DNA of 56,545 nucleotides from positions 1-56,545 of the forward strand of contig CAJUFX010000013.1 of the NCBI GenBank assembly GCA_910586395.1. Reading direction: 5' to 3'. Positions within the stretch are counted from its first letter, which is position 1. Each line of letters opens with the position of its first letter. Source of the DNA: an uncultured Bacteroidales bacterium. Lineage in GTDB: Bacteria > Bacteroidota > Bacteroidia > Bacteroidales > P3. A model generated the notes under the pieces. The model did not search any database and was not told the DNA's origin. It was given only the letters and a program-made list of their open reading frames with translations. Shown piece by piece: positions 16,635 through 25,845 of the stretch. The translations under genes were made by a program, and so were the position numbers.

Positions 16635-16654
16635 ATAAAAACAACGAACGCGAT

Positions 16655-17521
16655 ATGAAAAGGATCACAGTGCTCAGCCTGTTGGCGGCTTTCGTTTTGA
16701 CGTTGGCCCCGCACGAAATTTCCAAGGCACAGGTTTTGGAAGACACCCCGCCGCGCGATAACTTTTTTGAGAAGGAAAATACCAAAGACCGCCTCCCGCG
16801 TCCTTACGTATATGTGAGGGAAGCGGATGTCTATATCAAGAACCGCGTTTGGCGCATGGTGGATTTCCGTCTCAAAATGAACCAGTATTTCTATTATCCC
16901 ATCTATCCGGTTCAAGACCGAATCAGTTTGATGAGCCTGATTATCCAAGGCATGGAAGACGGTACGATCGTCGCGTTCGACCCGATTACGGACGACTTCA
17001 CGAAACAGCTGACGTATGAGGAGTTCATACGCCAGAATACGTCCATCACCGAATTGGAAAAAGAAGACTTGGACAATCCCGGTACATTCTACACGACGTA
17101 CGACACGTCGTCCTTCCGCGTGGAGAACGTCAAGATGATCCGCATCAAGGAAGATTGGTTTATTGATAAACAACGTTCGATAAGGGATATCCGCATCTTG
17201 GGGCTGGCACCCGTCATCCAGCAATTTGATGAAAGTACGGGCGAATTCAAAGGTACGCAAACGCTCTTTTGGCTGTATTACGATTACCTGCGGCCGTTGT
17301 TCGCCAAGACGGAATCGTTCAACCGCCACAACAGCGCGATGCGTCCTTCTTACGACGACGTATTTGCTTGGAGCCGCTTTTTCGAAAGTTACATCACGAA
17401 AATCGACAACCAACAGGACCGTAGCATTTCCCAATATGCCCAGGGCATTCAAGTTATGCTGGAAGCCAAACGCATCGAAAATATGCTGTTCGAAATAGAG
17501 CAAGATTTGTGGTCGTACTAA
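16655..17521 (+). CDS. porN: T9SS ring protein PorN/GldN
   Basis: A 288-residue periplasmic protein with a signal peptide (about 1-25, ending near SKAQV). Residues after about 45 contain the family's RPYVYVREADVYIKNRVWR and the repeated YYPIYPVQDR and LFWLYYDYLRP segments. PorN binds PorK to make the ring. It closes the operon and is followed by a strong terminator. Confidence 0.96.
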   Translation: MKRITVLSLLAAFVLTLAPHEISKAQVLEDTPPRDNFFEKENTKDRLPRPYVYVREADVYIKNRVWRMVDFRLKMNQYFYYPIYPVQDRISLMSLIIQGMEDGTIVAFDPITDDFTKQLTYEEFIRQNTSITELEKEDLDNPGTFYTTYDTSSFRVENVKMIRIKEDWFIDKQRSIRDIRILGLAPVIQQFDESTGEFKGTQTLFWLYYDYLRPLFAKTESFNRHNSAMRPSYDDVFAWSRFFESYITKIDNQQDRSISQYAQGIQVMLEAKRIENMLFEIEQDLWSY

Positions 17522-17557
17522 GATGACGACCTACTGATGGCGGATCGCCATCTGCAG

Positions 17558-17590
17558 AAAAGCCGTCCGAAATTTCGGACGGCTTTTTTT
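17558..17590 (+). terminator. Terminator of the porPKLMN operon
   Basis: AAAAGCCGTCCGAAATTTCGGACGGCTTTTTT is an almost perfect palindrome with an 8-10 base GC-rich stem and a T run, 36 bases after the porN stop. Confidence 0.9.
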
Positions 17591-17614
17591 CTACCCGATC
17601 TCCTGTTTTTTTAT

Positions 17615-17622
17615 TACATTTG
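17615..17622 (+). promoter_or_regulatory. -7 box upstream of recG
   Basis: TACATTTG lies 28 bases upstream of the recG ATG and just after the porN terminator. The -33 element is unclear in the T-rich sequence. Confidence 0.45.
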
Positions 17623-17650
17623 CGGTTAAGGCTTCGAGCCGGAATACGCC

Positions 17651-19762
17651 ATGTACGATTTTTTATCCACGAACATCGAATACCTCAAGGGGGTCGGCCC
17701 CGCCCGGGCGCAGATCCTGCGACAGGAGGCGCATATCCATACGTTCGAGGATTTATTATACTACTTCCCTTTCCGCTACATCAACAAAAACAACATCGTC
17801 AAAATCGCGCGGATTCAAGACGACCAAACCTATATCACGGTGCGCGGCCGCATCGTGGGGCTGAGCGAGAAAGGAGGCGGCCGACAAAAACGCCTCGTGG
17901 CGAGCCTGCACGACGACACCGGCCATATCGACCTCATCTGGTTTTCCGGCCTCAAATGGATAAAGGACAAACTCAAAGTCGGGCAATGGATTTCGGCTTT
18001 CGGAAAACCCAACCTGTACCAGCATCAATTTTCGCTCGCCCATCCGGACGTAGAGATTCTGCCGCCGAACGCCGACCTCAATCCGCCGGCCGCTCCGGCT
18101 TCGGCCTTGGAACCGGTCTATTCGACGACCGAGACGATGAAGAAAAAGGGCGTGACCGTCAAGAGCCTGGCGCAGATGACGCGCCAATTGTTCATTTCCG
18201 GAGCGGGATCCATCCCGGAAGTCCTGCCTAAAACGGTACTTGAAAAATACCGCCTGTTGCCGCGGGAAGAAGCCCTGCGGGAAATGCACTTCCCCACGTC
18301 GCCCCAACAATGGCAGAACGCCCGGATTCGCTGCAAATTCGAAGAATTATTCCTGCTTCAAATCAACATTCTGCAAAACAAACTCGCGAAAAAACAACAG
18401 GCCGGATTTGTTTTCGCGGACGTGGGCGAACAATTCCTGCATTTCTTCAACCACAACCTGCCGTTCGAACTGACGGGCGCGCAAAAGCGCGTTATCCGGG
18501 AAATCCGGCAGGACACCAAAACCGGCCTGCAAATGAACCGGCTGCTGCAAGGCGACGTCGGGAGCGGCAAGACGATGGTCGCGCTCATGGTCATGTTGCT
18601 GGCGATAGACAACGGCTTTCAAGCCTGCCTCATGGCACCGACCGAAATCCTGGCGCGCCAACACCACCAAAGTTTCCTGAAATTCCTGAAAGGTCTGCCC
18701 GTCCGGGCGGCCCTGCTCTGCGGCGCCACGCCGAAAGCCGAACGAAAACCGTTGCTCTTGGCGTTGGCGCAGGGCGACATTCAAATCCTGATCGGCACCC
18801 ATGCGTTGCTGGAAGACGAGGTCGTATTCAAAAACCTGGGGCTGGCGGTCATAGACGAACAGCACCGGTTCGGCGTGGCGCAACGCGCCAAACTTTGGGC
18901 CAAGAACAGCAAGCCGCCGCACGTCCTGGTCATGACGGCCACGCCCATTCCGCGCACGCTGGGCATGACGCTCTACGGCGATTTGGACACGTCCATCATA
19001 GACGAACTGCCACCCAACCGCAAGCCGATACAGACCGTACATTTTACCGACAGCGCACGCCTGCGCGTCTTTGCGTTCATGAAAGAAGAAATCCGCAAGG
19101 GACGACAGATTTACGTGGTCTATCCGCTCATCAAGGAGTCCGAAAATCTGGATTTGAAAGACCTCATGGATGGCTACGAATCGATTTCGCGCGCTTTTCC
19201 GTTGCCGGAATACGCCGTGAGCATCGTCCACGGCCAAATGAAACCCGACGTCAAGGCCTACGAAATGCAACGCTTCATCAAAGGAGAAACGCAGATTATG
19301 GTTTCGACGACCGTTATAGAGGTGGGCGTGGATGTGCCCAACGCCAGCGTCATGGTCATCGAAAACAGCGAAAGGTTCGGACTCGCGCAACTGCACCAGC
19401 TCCGCGGCCGCGTGGGGCGCGGAGCCGAACAATCGTACTGCCTGCTCATGACGGCCGACAAACTGAGTGCCGATGCGAAAAAACGCATACAGACGATGGT
19501 GGACACGCAAGACGGTTTCAAAATCGCCGAAGCCGACCTGCAGTTGCGCGGCCCCGGCGATCTGCAAGGCACGCAACAGAGCGGCGTATTGGAGTTGCGT
19601 ATCGCCGATTTGGTGGAAGACGCCCCCATCGTGCAAGCCGCCCGCGCCGCCGCCATGGAAATTCTGGCGGACGATCCGACATTGGCATCGGAAAAAAACT
19701 TACCTTTGGCCTTGGAAGTCCGCCACCGGAAACGGGAAAACTTTTGGGCAAAAATCAGTTAA
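17651..19762 (+). CDS. recG: ATP-dependent DNA helicase RecG
   Basis: Remodels stalled replication forks and branched DNA. The 703-residue protein has the N-terminal wedge region with the OB fold (about 55-160), Walker A GDVGSGKTMVA (301-311), DEQHRFGVAQR (402-412), and TATPIPRTLGMTLYGDLD. In the C-terminal half it has STTVIEVGVDVPNAS and QLHQLRGRVGRG. Length is normal. It is the first gene of a long plus-strand run; uvrA starts 24 bases after its stop. Confidence 0.97.
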   Translation: MYDFLSTNIEYLKGVGPARAQILRQEAHIHTFEDLLYYFPFRYINKNNIVKIARIQDDQTYITVRGRIVGLSEKGGGRQKRLVASLHDDTGHIDLIWFSGLKWIKDKLKVGQWISAFGKPNLYQHQFSLAHPDVEILPPNADLNPPAAPASALEPVYSTTETMKKKGVTVKSLAQMTRQLFISGAGSIPEVLPKTVLEKYRLLPREEALREMHFPTSPQQWQNARIRCKFEELFLLQINILQNKLAKKQQAGFVFADVGEQFLHFFNHNLPFELTGAQKRVIREIRQDTKTGLQMNRLLQGDVGSGKTMVALMVMLLAIDNGFQACLMAPTEILARQHHQSFLKFLKGLPVRAALLCGATPKAERKPLLLALAQGDIQILIGTHALLEDEVVFKNLGLAVIDEQHRFGVAQRAKLWAKNSKPPHVLVMTATPIPRTLGMTLYGDLDTSIIDELPPNRKPIQTVHFTDSARLRVFAFMKEEIRKGRQIYVVYPLIKESENLDLKDLMDGYESISRAFPLPEYAVSIVHGQMKPDVKAYEMQRFIKGETQIMVSTTVIEVGVDVPNASVMVIENSERFGLAQLHQLRGRVGRGAEQSYCLLMTADKLSADAKKRIQTMVDTQDGFKIAEADLQLRGPGDLQGTQQSGVLELRIADLVEDAPIVQAARAAAMEILADDPTLASEKNLPLALEVRHRKRENFWAKIS

Positions 19763-19786
19763 AAGAGAAAGTCCGCAAAGAAGCAC

Positions 19787-22690
19787 ATGGAAAACAAGAC
19801 GCTGGATATATGGGGGGCGCGCGAGCACAACCTCAAAGACCTTGACCTGCATCTGCCGCACGAATCATTGATTGTGCTGACCGGCCTGAGCGGCAGCGGC
19901 AAGTCATCATTGGCCTTCGACACGATTTATGCCGAGGGGCAAAGACGCTATATGGAAACGTTTTCGGCCTACGCCCGCCAGTTCATAGGCCACCTGGAGC
20001 GGCCGAACGTGGACAAAATAGACGGCCTCAGCCCCGTTATCGCGATAGAGCAGAAAACGACGAACAAGAACCCGCGCTCCACCGTCGGCACGATTACCGA
20101 AATCTACGATTTCCTCCGCCTGCTGTACGCACGCATAGGCGAAGCTTATTCGTACGTGACCGGCGAGAAGATGGTCAAATATACCGAAGACCAGATTCTG
20201 CAACTGCTGACTGAAAAGTATGCGGGACACGACATCCTGATTCTCTCGCCCTTGGTGAACGGCCGCAAAGGCCACTACCGCGAGTTGTTTGAATCCGTGC
20301 GCAAGCAAGGTTTTCTCAAAGTGCGTGTGGACGGCGAACTGACCGACCTGACGTTCGGCATGCACTTGGATCGCTACAAGGTACACGACATCGAATTGGT
20401 CATAGACCGGGTCACGCCTTCCGAAAAAACGGAAAAACGCTTGAAAACCAGTGTCCGTACCGCCCTCAAACAGGGTAAAGGATCGCTCATGGTTTACGAC
20501 CCTAAAGACCGAAGCGCCGTGCACTACAGCAAGAATCTCATGTGTCCGACCTCCGGCATCTCCTACCCCGAACCTGAACCTAACACGTTTTCTTTCAATT
20601 CGCCTTACGGCGCATGCCCGCACTGTAAGGGGCTGGGCATCGAATGGCAACCTGATCCCGACCGCCTGATCCCCGATCCGGCGAAAAGCCTGAAACAGGG
20701 TGCCATTCGCCTGATCAGCGACAACGAAGACGCTTCGTGGAAAAGCGAACATCTCGGCATGGATTGGATAAAATCCGAATTACGCCTGATTGTGAAGCAA
20801 TTCAAGTTGAACGAAGACCAATCGCTCGCTTCCTGGCCGCAAGAAGCCGTGGATACGCTGATTTACGGCAGTCCGGCCTGGCGCGCCCGCCTGGCCGAGA
20901 CGGAAAACGAGACCGGCGTTCCGGGCGCGGCCACTCCACCGGACGAAGCCGCCGCCAAAACCAAGTCCAAATCCGATGCCGAAATCAAAGGCCTGTTTTG
21001 GTATATCGCGCAGTTGGCACAGAACGGGAACATTCCGACACTGCAACGCTGGGCGGAACAGTTCATGACGAAAAAGACCTGCCGGCATTGCGGCGGCACC
21101 CGCCTGCACCCCATGGCCCTGCATTACCGCATAGACGGCAGGAACATCGCCGAACTCGCCGCCATGAGCCTGGAAGAACTGGCGGAATGGACGGGACATA
21201 TCGAAAGCAAACTCGCGCCTTGGCAACAGCAAATCGGGCACGAAATCCTACGCGAAATCAACCACCGCATCCGCTTTCTGCTGGACGTGGGCATAGGCTA
21301 CCTGAGCCTCAACCGCGAATCGACCGGCCTCTCCGGCGGTGAAAGCCAGCGCATCCGTCTGGCGACGCAAATCGGTTCCCACCTGGTGAACGTATTGTAT
21401 ATTTTGGACGAGCCAAGCATCGGCCTGCACCAGCGCGACAACCTGAAATTGATACATTCTTTGCAGAAACTGCGCGACATGGGCAATACGGTGCTGGTCG
21501 TCGAGCACGACGAAGAAATGATGCGGGCGGCCGACTATATCGTGGACATCGGACCCGGCGCCGGTGTCAAGGGCGGCAAAATCATGGCGCAGGGCCGTCT
21601 GGAAGAATTTCTGAAACAGGATTCTCTGACGGCCGACTACCTGAACGGCAAACGCCAAATCGAAATACCGGTTCAAAGGCGACCGGGAAGCGGGGCTTTC
21701 CTCGAACTGACCGACGCCGTCGGCCATAACCTCAAGCACGTGCATTTCCGCCTGCCGTTGCAGACGTTCACGTGCGTCACCGGCGTTTCGGGCAGTGGCA
21801 AATCCTCGCTCGTGAGCCAGACGCTGCTGCCCGTGCTGAGCCGTCATTTCTACCGTTCTTCGGTACAACCGCTCCCCTACGGCGAGATCCTCGGCCTGGA
21901 ACATATCGACAAGGTCATAGAAGTGGATCAATCGCCTATCGGCCGCACGCCGCGCTCCAACCCGGCGACTTATGTCGGCGTATTCGAAGATATCCGCAAG
22001 TTGTTCGCCAGCCTGCCGGAAGCCAAAATCCGCGGCTACAAGGCCGGACGGTTTTCGTTCAACATCCGCGGCGGCCGTTGCGAACGTTGCGGCGGCGCGG
22101 GGGTGGAAACCATCGAGATGAACTTTCTGCCCGACGTTTACGTAACCTGCGAGGAATGCCACGGCAAGCGCTATAACCGAGAGACGTTGGAAATACGCTA
22201 CAAAGGCAAGTCCATCAACGACGTGCTGAATATGAGCATCGCACAGGCCGTGGAATTTTTCGAGAACATTCCGCATATCCTGACCCGGATCAAAGCCTTG
22301 GACGAAGTGGGACTGGGCTACGTCGCCCTGGGGCAGCCTTCGACGACACTTTCAGGCGGAGAAGCCCAACGCATCAAACTGGCGGCCGAACTGGCACGCA
22401 AAAGCACGGGAAAAACGCTGTACATTCTGGACGAACCGACGACCGGCCTGCATTTCGAAGACATCCGCGCCCTGCTCCAAGTATTGCAACGGCTCGTCGA
22501 TCAAGGCAATACCGTTTTGGTGGTGGAGCACAACCTCGACGTGATCAAATGCGCCGACCATATCATCGACATAGGGCCGGAAGGCGGACGGAATGGCGGA
22601 CAAATCGTAGCCGAAGGCCGTCCCGAAGAAATCGCCAAAATCAAAAAAAGTTACACAGGCCGCTATCTGGCCCCGCTGTTGACAATCTGA
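19787..22690 (+). CDS. uvrA: Excinuclease ABC subunit A (UvrA)
   Basis: Damage-recognition ATPase of nucleotide excision repair. The 967-residue protein has two ABC ATPase halves: Walker A GLSGSGKSS (33-41) and GVSGSGKSS (about 666-674), with signatures LSGGESQRIRLA (about 515) and LSGGEAQRIKLA (about 855). Zinc modules are visible as CRHC in the middle and CERC...CEEC in the second half. In the first module the usual CxxC reads CPTS, so one cysteine is missing, while CPHC remains. I recall this substitution from other Bacteroidota UvrA proteins. A basic linker around 380-400 is rich in Lys and Ala. Confidence 0.96.
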   Translation: MENKTLDIWGAREHNLKDLDLHLPHESLIVLTGLSGSGKSSLAFDTIYAEGQRRYMETFSAYARQFIGHLERPNVDKIDGLSPVIAIEQKTTNKNPRSTVGTITEIYDFLRLLYARIGEAYSYVTGEKMVKYTEDQILQLLTEKYAGHDILILSPLVNGRKGHYRELFESVRKQGFLKVRVDGELTDLTFGMHLDRYKVHDIELVIDRVTPSEKTEKRLKTSVRTALKQGKGSLMVYDPKDRSAVHYSKNLMCPTSGISYPEPEPNTFSFNSPYGACPHCKGLGIEWQPDPDRLIPDPAKSLKQGAIRLISDNEDASWKSEHLGMDWIKSELRLIVKQFKLNEDQSLASWPQEAVDTLIYGSPAWRARLAETENETGVPGAATPPDEAAAKTKSKSDAEIKGLFWYIAQLAQNGNIPTLQRWAEQFMTKKTCRHCGGTRLHPMALHYRIDGRNIAELAAMSLEELAEWTGHIESKLAPWQQQIGHEILREINHRIRFLLDVGIGYLSLNRESTGLSGGESQRIRLATQIGSHLVNVLYILDEPSIGLHQRDNLKLIHSLQKLRDMGNTVLVVEHDEEMMRAADYIVDIGPGAGVKGGKIMAQGRLEEFLKQDSLTADYLNGKRQIEIPVQRRPGSGAFLELTDAVGHNLKHVHFRLPLQTFTCVTGVSGSGKSSLVSQTLLPVLSRHFYRSSVQPLPYGEILGLEHIDKVIEVDQSPIGRTPRSNPATYVGVFEDIRKLFASLPEAKIRGYKAGRFSFNIRGGRCERCGGAGVETIEMNFLPDVYVTCEECHGKRYNRETLEIRYKGKSINDVLNMSIAQAVEFFENIPHILTRIKALDEVGLGYVALGQPSTTLSGGEAQRIKLAAELARKSTGKTLYILDEPTTGLHFEDIRALLQVLQRLVDQGNTVLVVEHNLDVIKCADHIIDIGPEGGRNGGQIVAEGRPEEIAKIKKSYTGRYLAPLLTI

Positions 22691-22718
22691 AAATCATTTA
22701 CAGAATATAACCGAAACC

Positions 22719-24470
22719 ATGAATACGAAAATCCGCATCCGCTGCGAAAACACCAATATCAGCAAGGAATACCCCCGCGGGATAACGCTGAAAGAAATAG
22801 CCGAAGACCAACAGATAAAACTTCAGGACGACATCCTGGGGGCGACGGTCAACAACCGCATCCGGGAACTGGACTACGAACTTTACAATCCCAAGAGCAT
22901 CCGGTTCATCGACATCCACGATGCGGACGGTTACCGCATGTACATGCGCTCGCTGATTTTCGTCTTAGGCAAAGCCGTACGGGACTGCTATCCGCAACTG
23001 GCGTTGCGCGTGGAACATTCGTTGCCCATCGGCTATTACTGCGAACTGGACGGACTGGAACACCTGGCCGGCGGAAGCCAAGACGAATCCGCCGCGAACC
23101 TCGAACGCACGATACCGCTCAGCATCGTGACGACCCTCAAACAACGCATGCAGGAAATCGTCCGCGCCGACCTGCCGTTCGAACATCAGGAAATCCCGTC
23201 GCAAGAAGCCGTCACGCTGTTCCGTGAACGGAATTATCCGGCCAAGGCCATGTTGTTCGAAACCAGGCAACAGGCTTATTCCTCCGTCTATTATTTAGAC
23301 GGGGAGCCGAACTATTTCTACGGCGGGCTCGTTCCTTCGACCGGCTATTTGAAAACCTTCGACATCGACCGTTACTTCCAAGGGTTGATCATCGTTTGGC
23401 CCGACCACATTGAGGAACTGACGAAAAACCGACAGCTCGTTTTGAAAAACTACATCCGGGAACGGAGCGAAGGCGGCACCAAACTGTTCCGCATCTTTCA
23501 GGAGCACAAAGACTGGTTGGAAATCATGGGCGTACCCTACGTGGGCTATCTCAACAAGGAAGTGCAGGAACAAGGCCCCGGGCGTCTTATCAAGATTTCG
23601 GAAGCCCTGCAAGAGAAGAAAATCGCCCACATCGCCGACGAAATCGCCAAACGGCCAGACTGCCGGCTCATCCTTATCAGCGGCCCCTCTTCGTCCGGAA
23701 AAACGACCTTTTCCAAACGGCTGTCCATCCAACTGCAAGTGCTGGGTTACAAGACGGCCGAAATTTCGATGGACGACTATTTCGTGGACCGCGACCATAC
23801 GCCGCGCGACGAAAACGGCGACTACGACTTCGAAAGCATCGGGGCCGTGGACATCCCGTTTTTCACGCAACAACTCAATGAACTGCTCGACGTGGAAACG
23901 GAGCAGACCGTAGAGATGCCCGTCTTCGACTTTATCAGCGGAAGCCGGAAATGGGGGCTGAAACAAATCCGCATGACGCCCCAGACCGTCCTTATCGTGG
24001 AAGGCATACACGGGCTGAATCCGCAACTCTCGGCCGGCATCGACCCGAAATACATCTTCAAGATTTTCGTTTCGGCCCTGACCCATATCGCCATCGACAC
24101 GCAAAATCCGATTCGAAGCACCGACAACCGTCTGATACGGAGAATCGTGCGAGACAACAACTTCCGCGGCAATTCGGCTTTGGACACGCTTCGCCGCTGG
24201 GAAAGTGTCAGACGGGGCGAAAACAAGAACATCTTTCCCTATCAGGAAAACGCCGACATCATGTTCAATTCGGCCCTGCTGTTTGAACTCTGCGTGCTCA
24301 AATCCTACGCCGAACCGTTGTTGCGCGATGTGCCGGAAGCCTGTCCCGAATACGCCGCGGCGACTTCGTTGCTTAAATTCCTGTCGTTCTTCTGCCACAT
24401 TTCGGAAAAGGAAATACCGCCGACCTCCATTCTAAGGGAATTTTTAGGCGGCAGCAGTTTCATATACTAA
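22719..24470 (+). CDS. Two-domain nucleoside kinase (uridine kinase-like with ThrRS-type N-terminal domain)
   Basis: A 583-residue protein. The N-terminal part (about 1-300) resembles the TGS-like and second additional domains of threonyl-tRNA synthetase. The C-terminal part (about 315-560) is a uridine kinase/phosphoribulokinase-type P-loop domain with ISGPSSSGKTTFSKRL at about 319-334, the SMDDYF motif and IVEGIHGLN. This fusion occurs in many Bacteroidota and Firmicutes and is annotated as nucleoside or uridine kinase; the substrate and the N-terminal domain's role are not settled. It follows uvrA by 28 bases. Confidence 0.9.
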   Translation: MNTKIRIRCENTNISKEYPRGITLKEIAEDQQIKLQDDILGATVNNRIRELDYELYNPKSIRFIDIHDADGYRMYMRSLIFVLGKAVRDCYPQLALRVEHSLPIGYYCELDGLEHLAGGSQDESAANLERTIPLSIVTTLKQRMQEIVRADLPFEHQEIPSQEAVTLFRERNYPAKAMLFETRQQAYSSVYYLDGEPNYFYGGLVPSTGYLKTFDIDRYFQGLIIVWPDHIEELTKNRQLVLKNYIRERSEGGTKLFRIFQEHKDWLEIMGVPYVGYLNKEVQEQGPGRLIKISEALQEKKIAHIADEIAKRPDCRLILISGPSSSGKTTFSKRLSIQLQVLGYKTAEISMDDYFVDRDHTPRDENGDYDFESIGAVDIPFFTQQLNELLDVETEQTVEMPVFDFISGSRKWGLKQIRMTPQTVLIVEGIHGLNPQLSAGIDPKYIFKIFVSALTHIAIDTQNPIRSTDNRLIRRIVRDNNFRGNSALDTLRRWESVRRGENKNIFPYQENADIMFNSALLFELCVLKSYAEPLLRDVPEACPEYAAATSLLKFLSFFCHISEKEIPPTSILREFLGGSSFIY

Positions 24471-24528
24471 TTTTGAGTATATTAGCATGACCTTAGCCCA
24501 AGTTTGATTTTAAATTAAACAATTAAGA

Positions 24529-25845
24529 ATGAAAGCATTCAGTTCCGCATCGGAAGTCTATAAACTATTCCGCAAACATCGGAAAGTATGTACGGATACC
24601 CGCAACATCATACCCGACAGTCTGTTTTTCGCGTTAAAAGGCGATAAGTTCAACGCCAACACGTTAGCCGCGGAAGCCCTCGAAAAAGGCTGCGCCTACG
24701 CCATCGTCGATGAAGCCAAATACGCGAAAGGACCGCAATATATTCTTGTGGAAAACGTACTCGCCTGCCTGCAGGAGACGGCACGCCTCTACCGGCGCGA
24801 CCTTTTCATTCCGTTTATCGGCATTACGGGTACGAACGGCAAGACAACGACCAAAGAACTCATGCGCGCCGTCCTCTCGGTGCGTTTCCGCACGTTTGCG
24901 ACCGAAGGCAACCTCAACAACCACATCGGCGTACCGCTGTCCATTCTTTCCATTCCGGCCAATACGGAAATCGCGATCATCGAAATGGGCGCCAACCATC
25001 CCGGCGAAATCGCGGATTTATGCCGCATTTGCATGCCCACGTTCGGTTTGATCACCAATATCGGCACGGCGCATTTGGCCGGTTTTGAATCGTTCGACCG
25101 CATCGTGGAAACCAAAACCGCGCTCTACCGTTTCATCGAACGCACGAACGGCAAATTGTTCGTCAACGCCAACAACCCGTTGCTGCTCAAACAATCCGCG
25201 GCGGCGGAACGCTTCCTTTACGGTTGCAAATCCAACTACTATACGCAGTTGGAAAACCTGAACACCGAGCACATCTACTTGCACGCCAAACTATCCGGAC
25301 CTTCTTCCGCGCCTAACATCACGGAAATCGCGACGCGCCTCATAGGTGCCTTCAATCTCGACAACGTGGCGGCCGCGGCCTGTACGGGCCGTTATTTCGG
25401 GCTCAACGACAAGGAAATCAAACAAGGCATCGAAAGCTATACGCCGCAGAACATGCGCTCGCAAATCATCCAGACGCGGGAAAACATCGTCGTGGCCGAT
25501 GCCTACAACGCCAATCCGTCAAGCATGCTGCTCTCGCTGGAAAGCTTCTTCGAGATGCGCACGCCCCACGCCAAAGCCTTTATCCTCGGCGACATGATGG
25601 AATTGGGGAAATTCGCCGATCCGGAGCATCAGAAAATCATCGACCTGTTGAAAGAACAGCGGGCCGACAACGTATTCCTTATCGGACCGCACTTCGCCAA
25701 AGTGCAAACGCCCAAAACGTTCAAGAATTTCGAATCGACCAAAGCCTTTTTGACTTATTTGAAAGATAATCCGTTGCGGCAACACTGCATCCTCATCAAG
25801 GGTTCGCGCGGCATGCAATTGGAACAAGTCATCGACATGTTATGA
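24529..25845 (+). CDS. murF: UDP-N-acetylmuramoyl-tripeptide--D-alanyl-D-alanine ligase
   Basis: Adds D-Ala-D-Ala to the muramyl tripeptide in cell-wall synthesis. The 438-residue protein has the substrate domain with CTDTRNIIPDSLFFALKG, the ATP site GITGTNGKTTTKE (about 98-110), EGNLNNHIGVPLSIL, and EMGANHPGEIADLC. The later VADAYNANPSSM motif is typical of MurF. The stop TGA overlaps the ATG of the next gene, so a cell-wall enzyme is coupled to an efflux operon. Confidence 0.96.
   Translation: MKAFSSASEVYKLFRKHRKVCTDTRNIIPDSLFFALKGDKFNANTLAAEALEKGCAYAIVDEAKYAKGPQYILVENVLACLQETARLYRRDLFIPFIGITGTNGKTTTKELMRAVLSVRFRTFATEGNLNNHIGVPLSILSIPANTEIAIIEMGANHPGEIADLCRICMPTFGLITNIGTAHLAGFESFDRIVETKTALYRFIERTNGKLFVNANNPLLLKQSAAAERFLYGCKSNYYTQLENLNTEHIYLHAKLSGPSSAPNITEIATRLIGAFNLDNVAAAACTGRYFGLNDKEIKQGIESYTPQNMRSQIIQTRENIVVADAYNANPSSMLLSLESFFEMRTPHAKAFILGDMMELGKFADPEHQKIIDLLKEQRADNVFLIGPHFAKVQTPKTFKNFESTKAFLTYLKDNPLRQHCILIKGSRGMQLEQVIDML

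Noticed and set aside
18310..19845. 511-codon frame overlapping recG on the same strand
   Set aside because: RecG motifs are complete in the other frame; this one is Arg/Pro-rich, as expected for a shifted frame of G+C-rich DNA.
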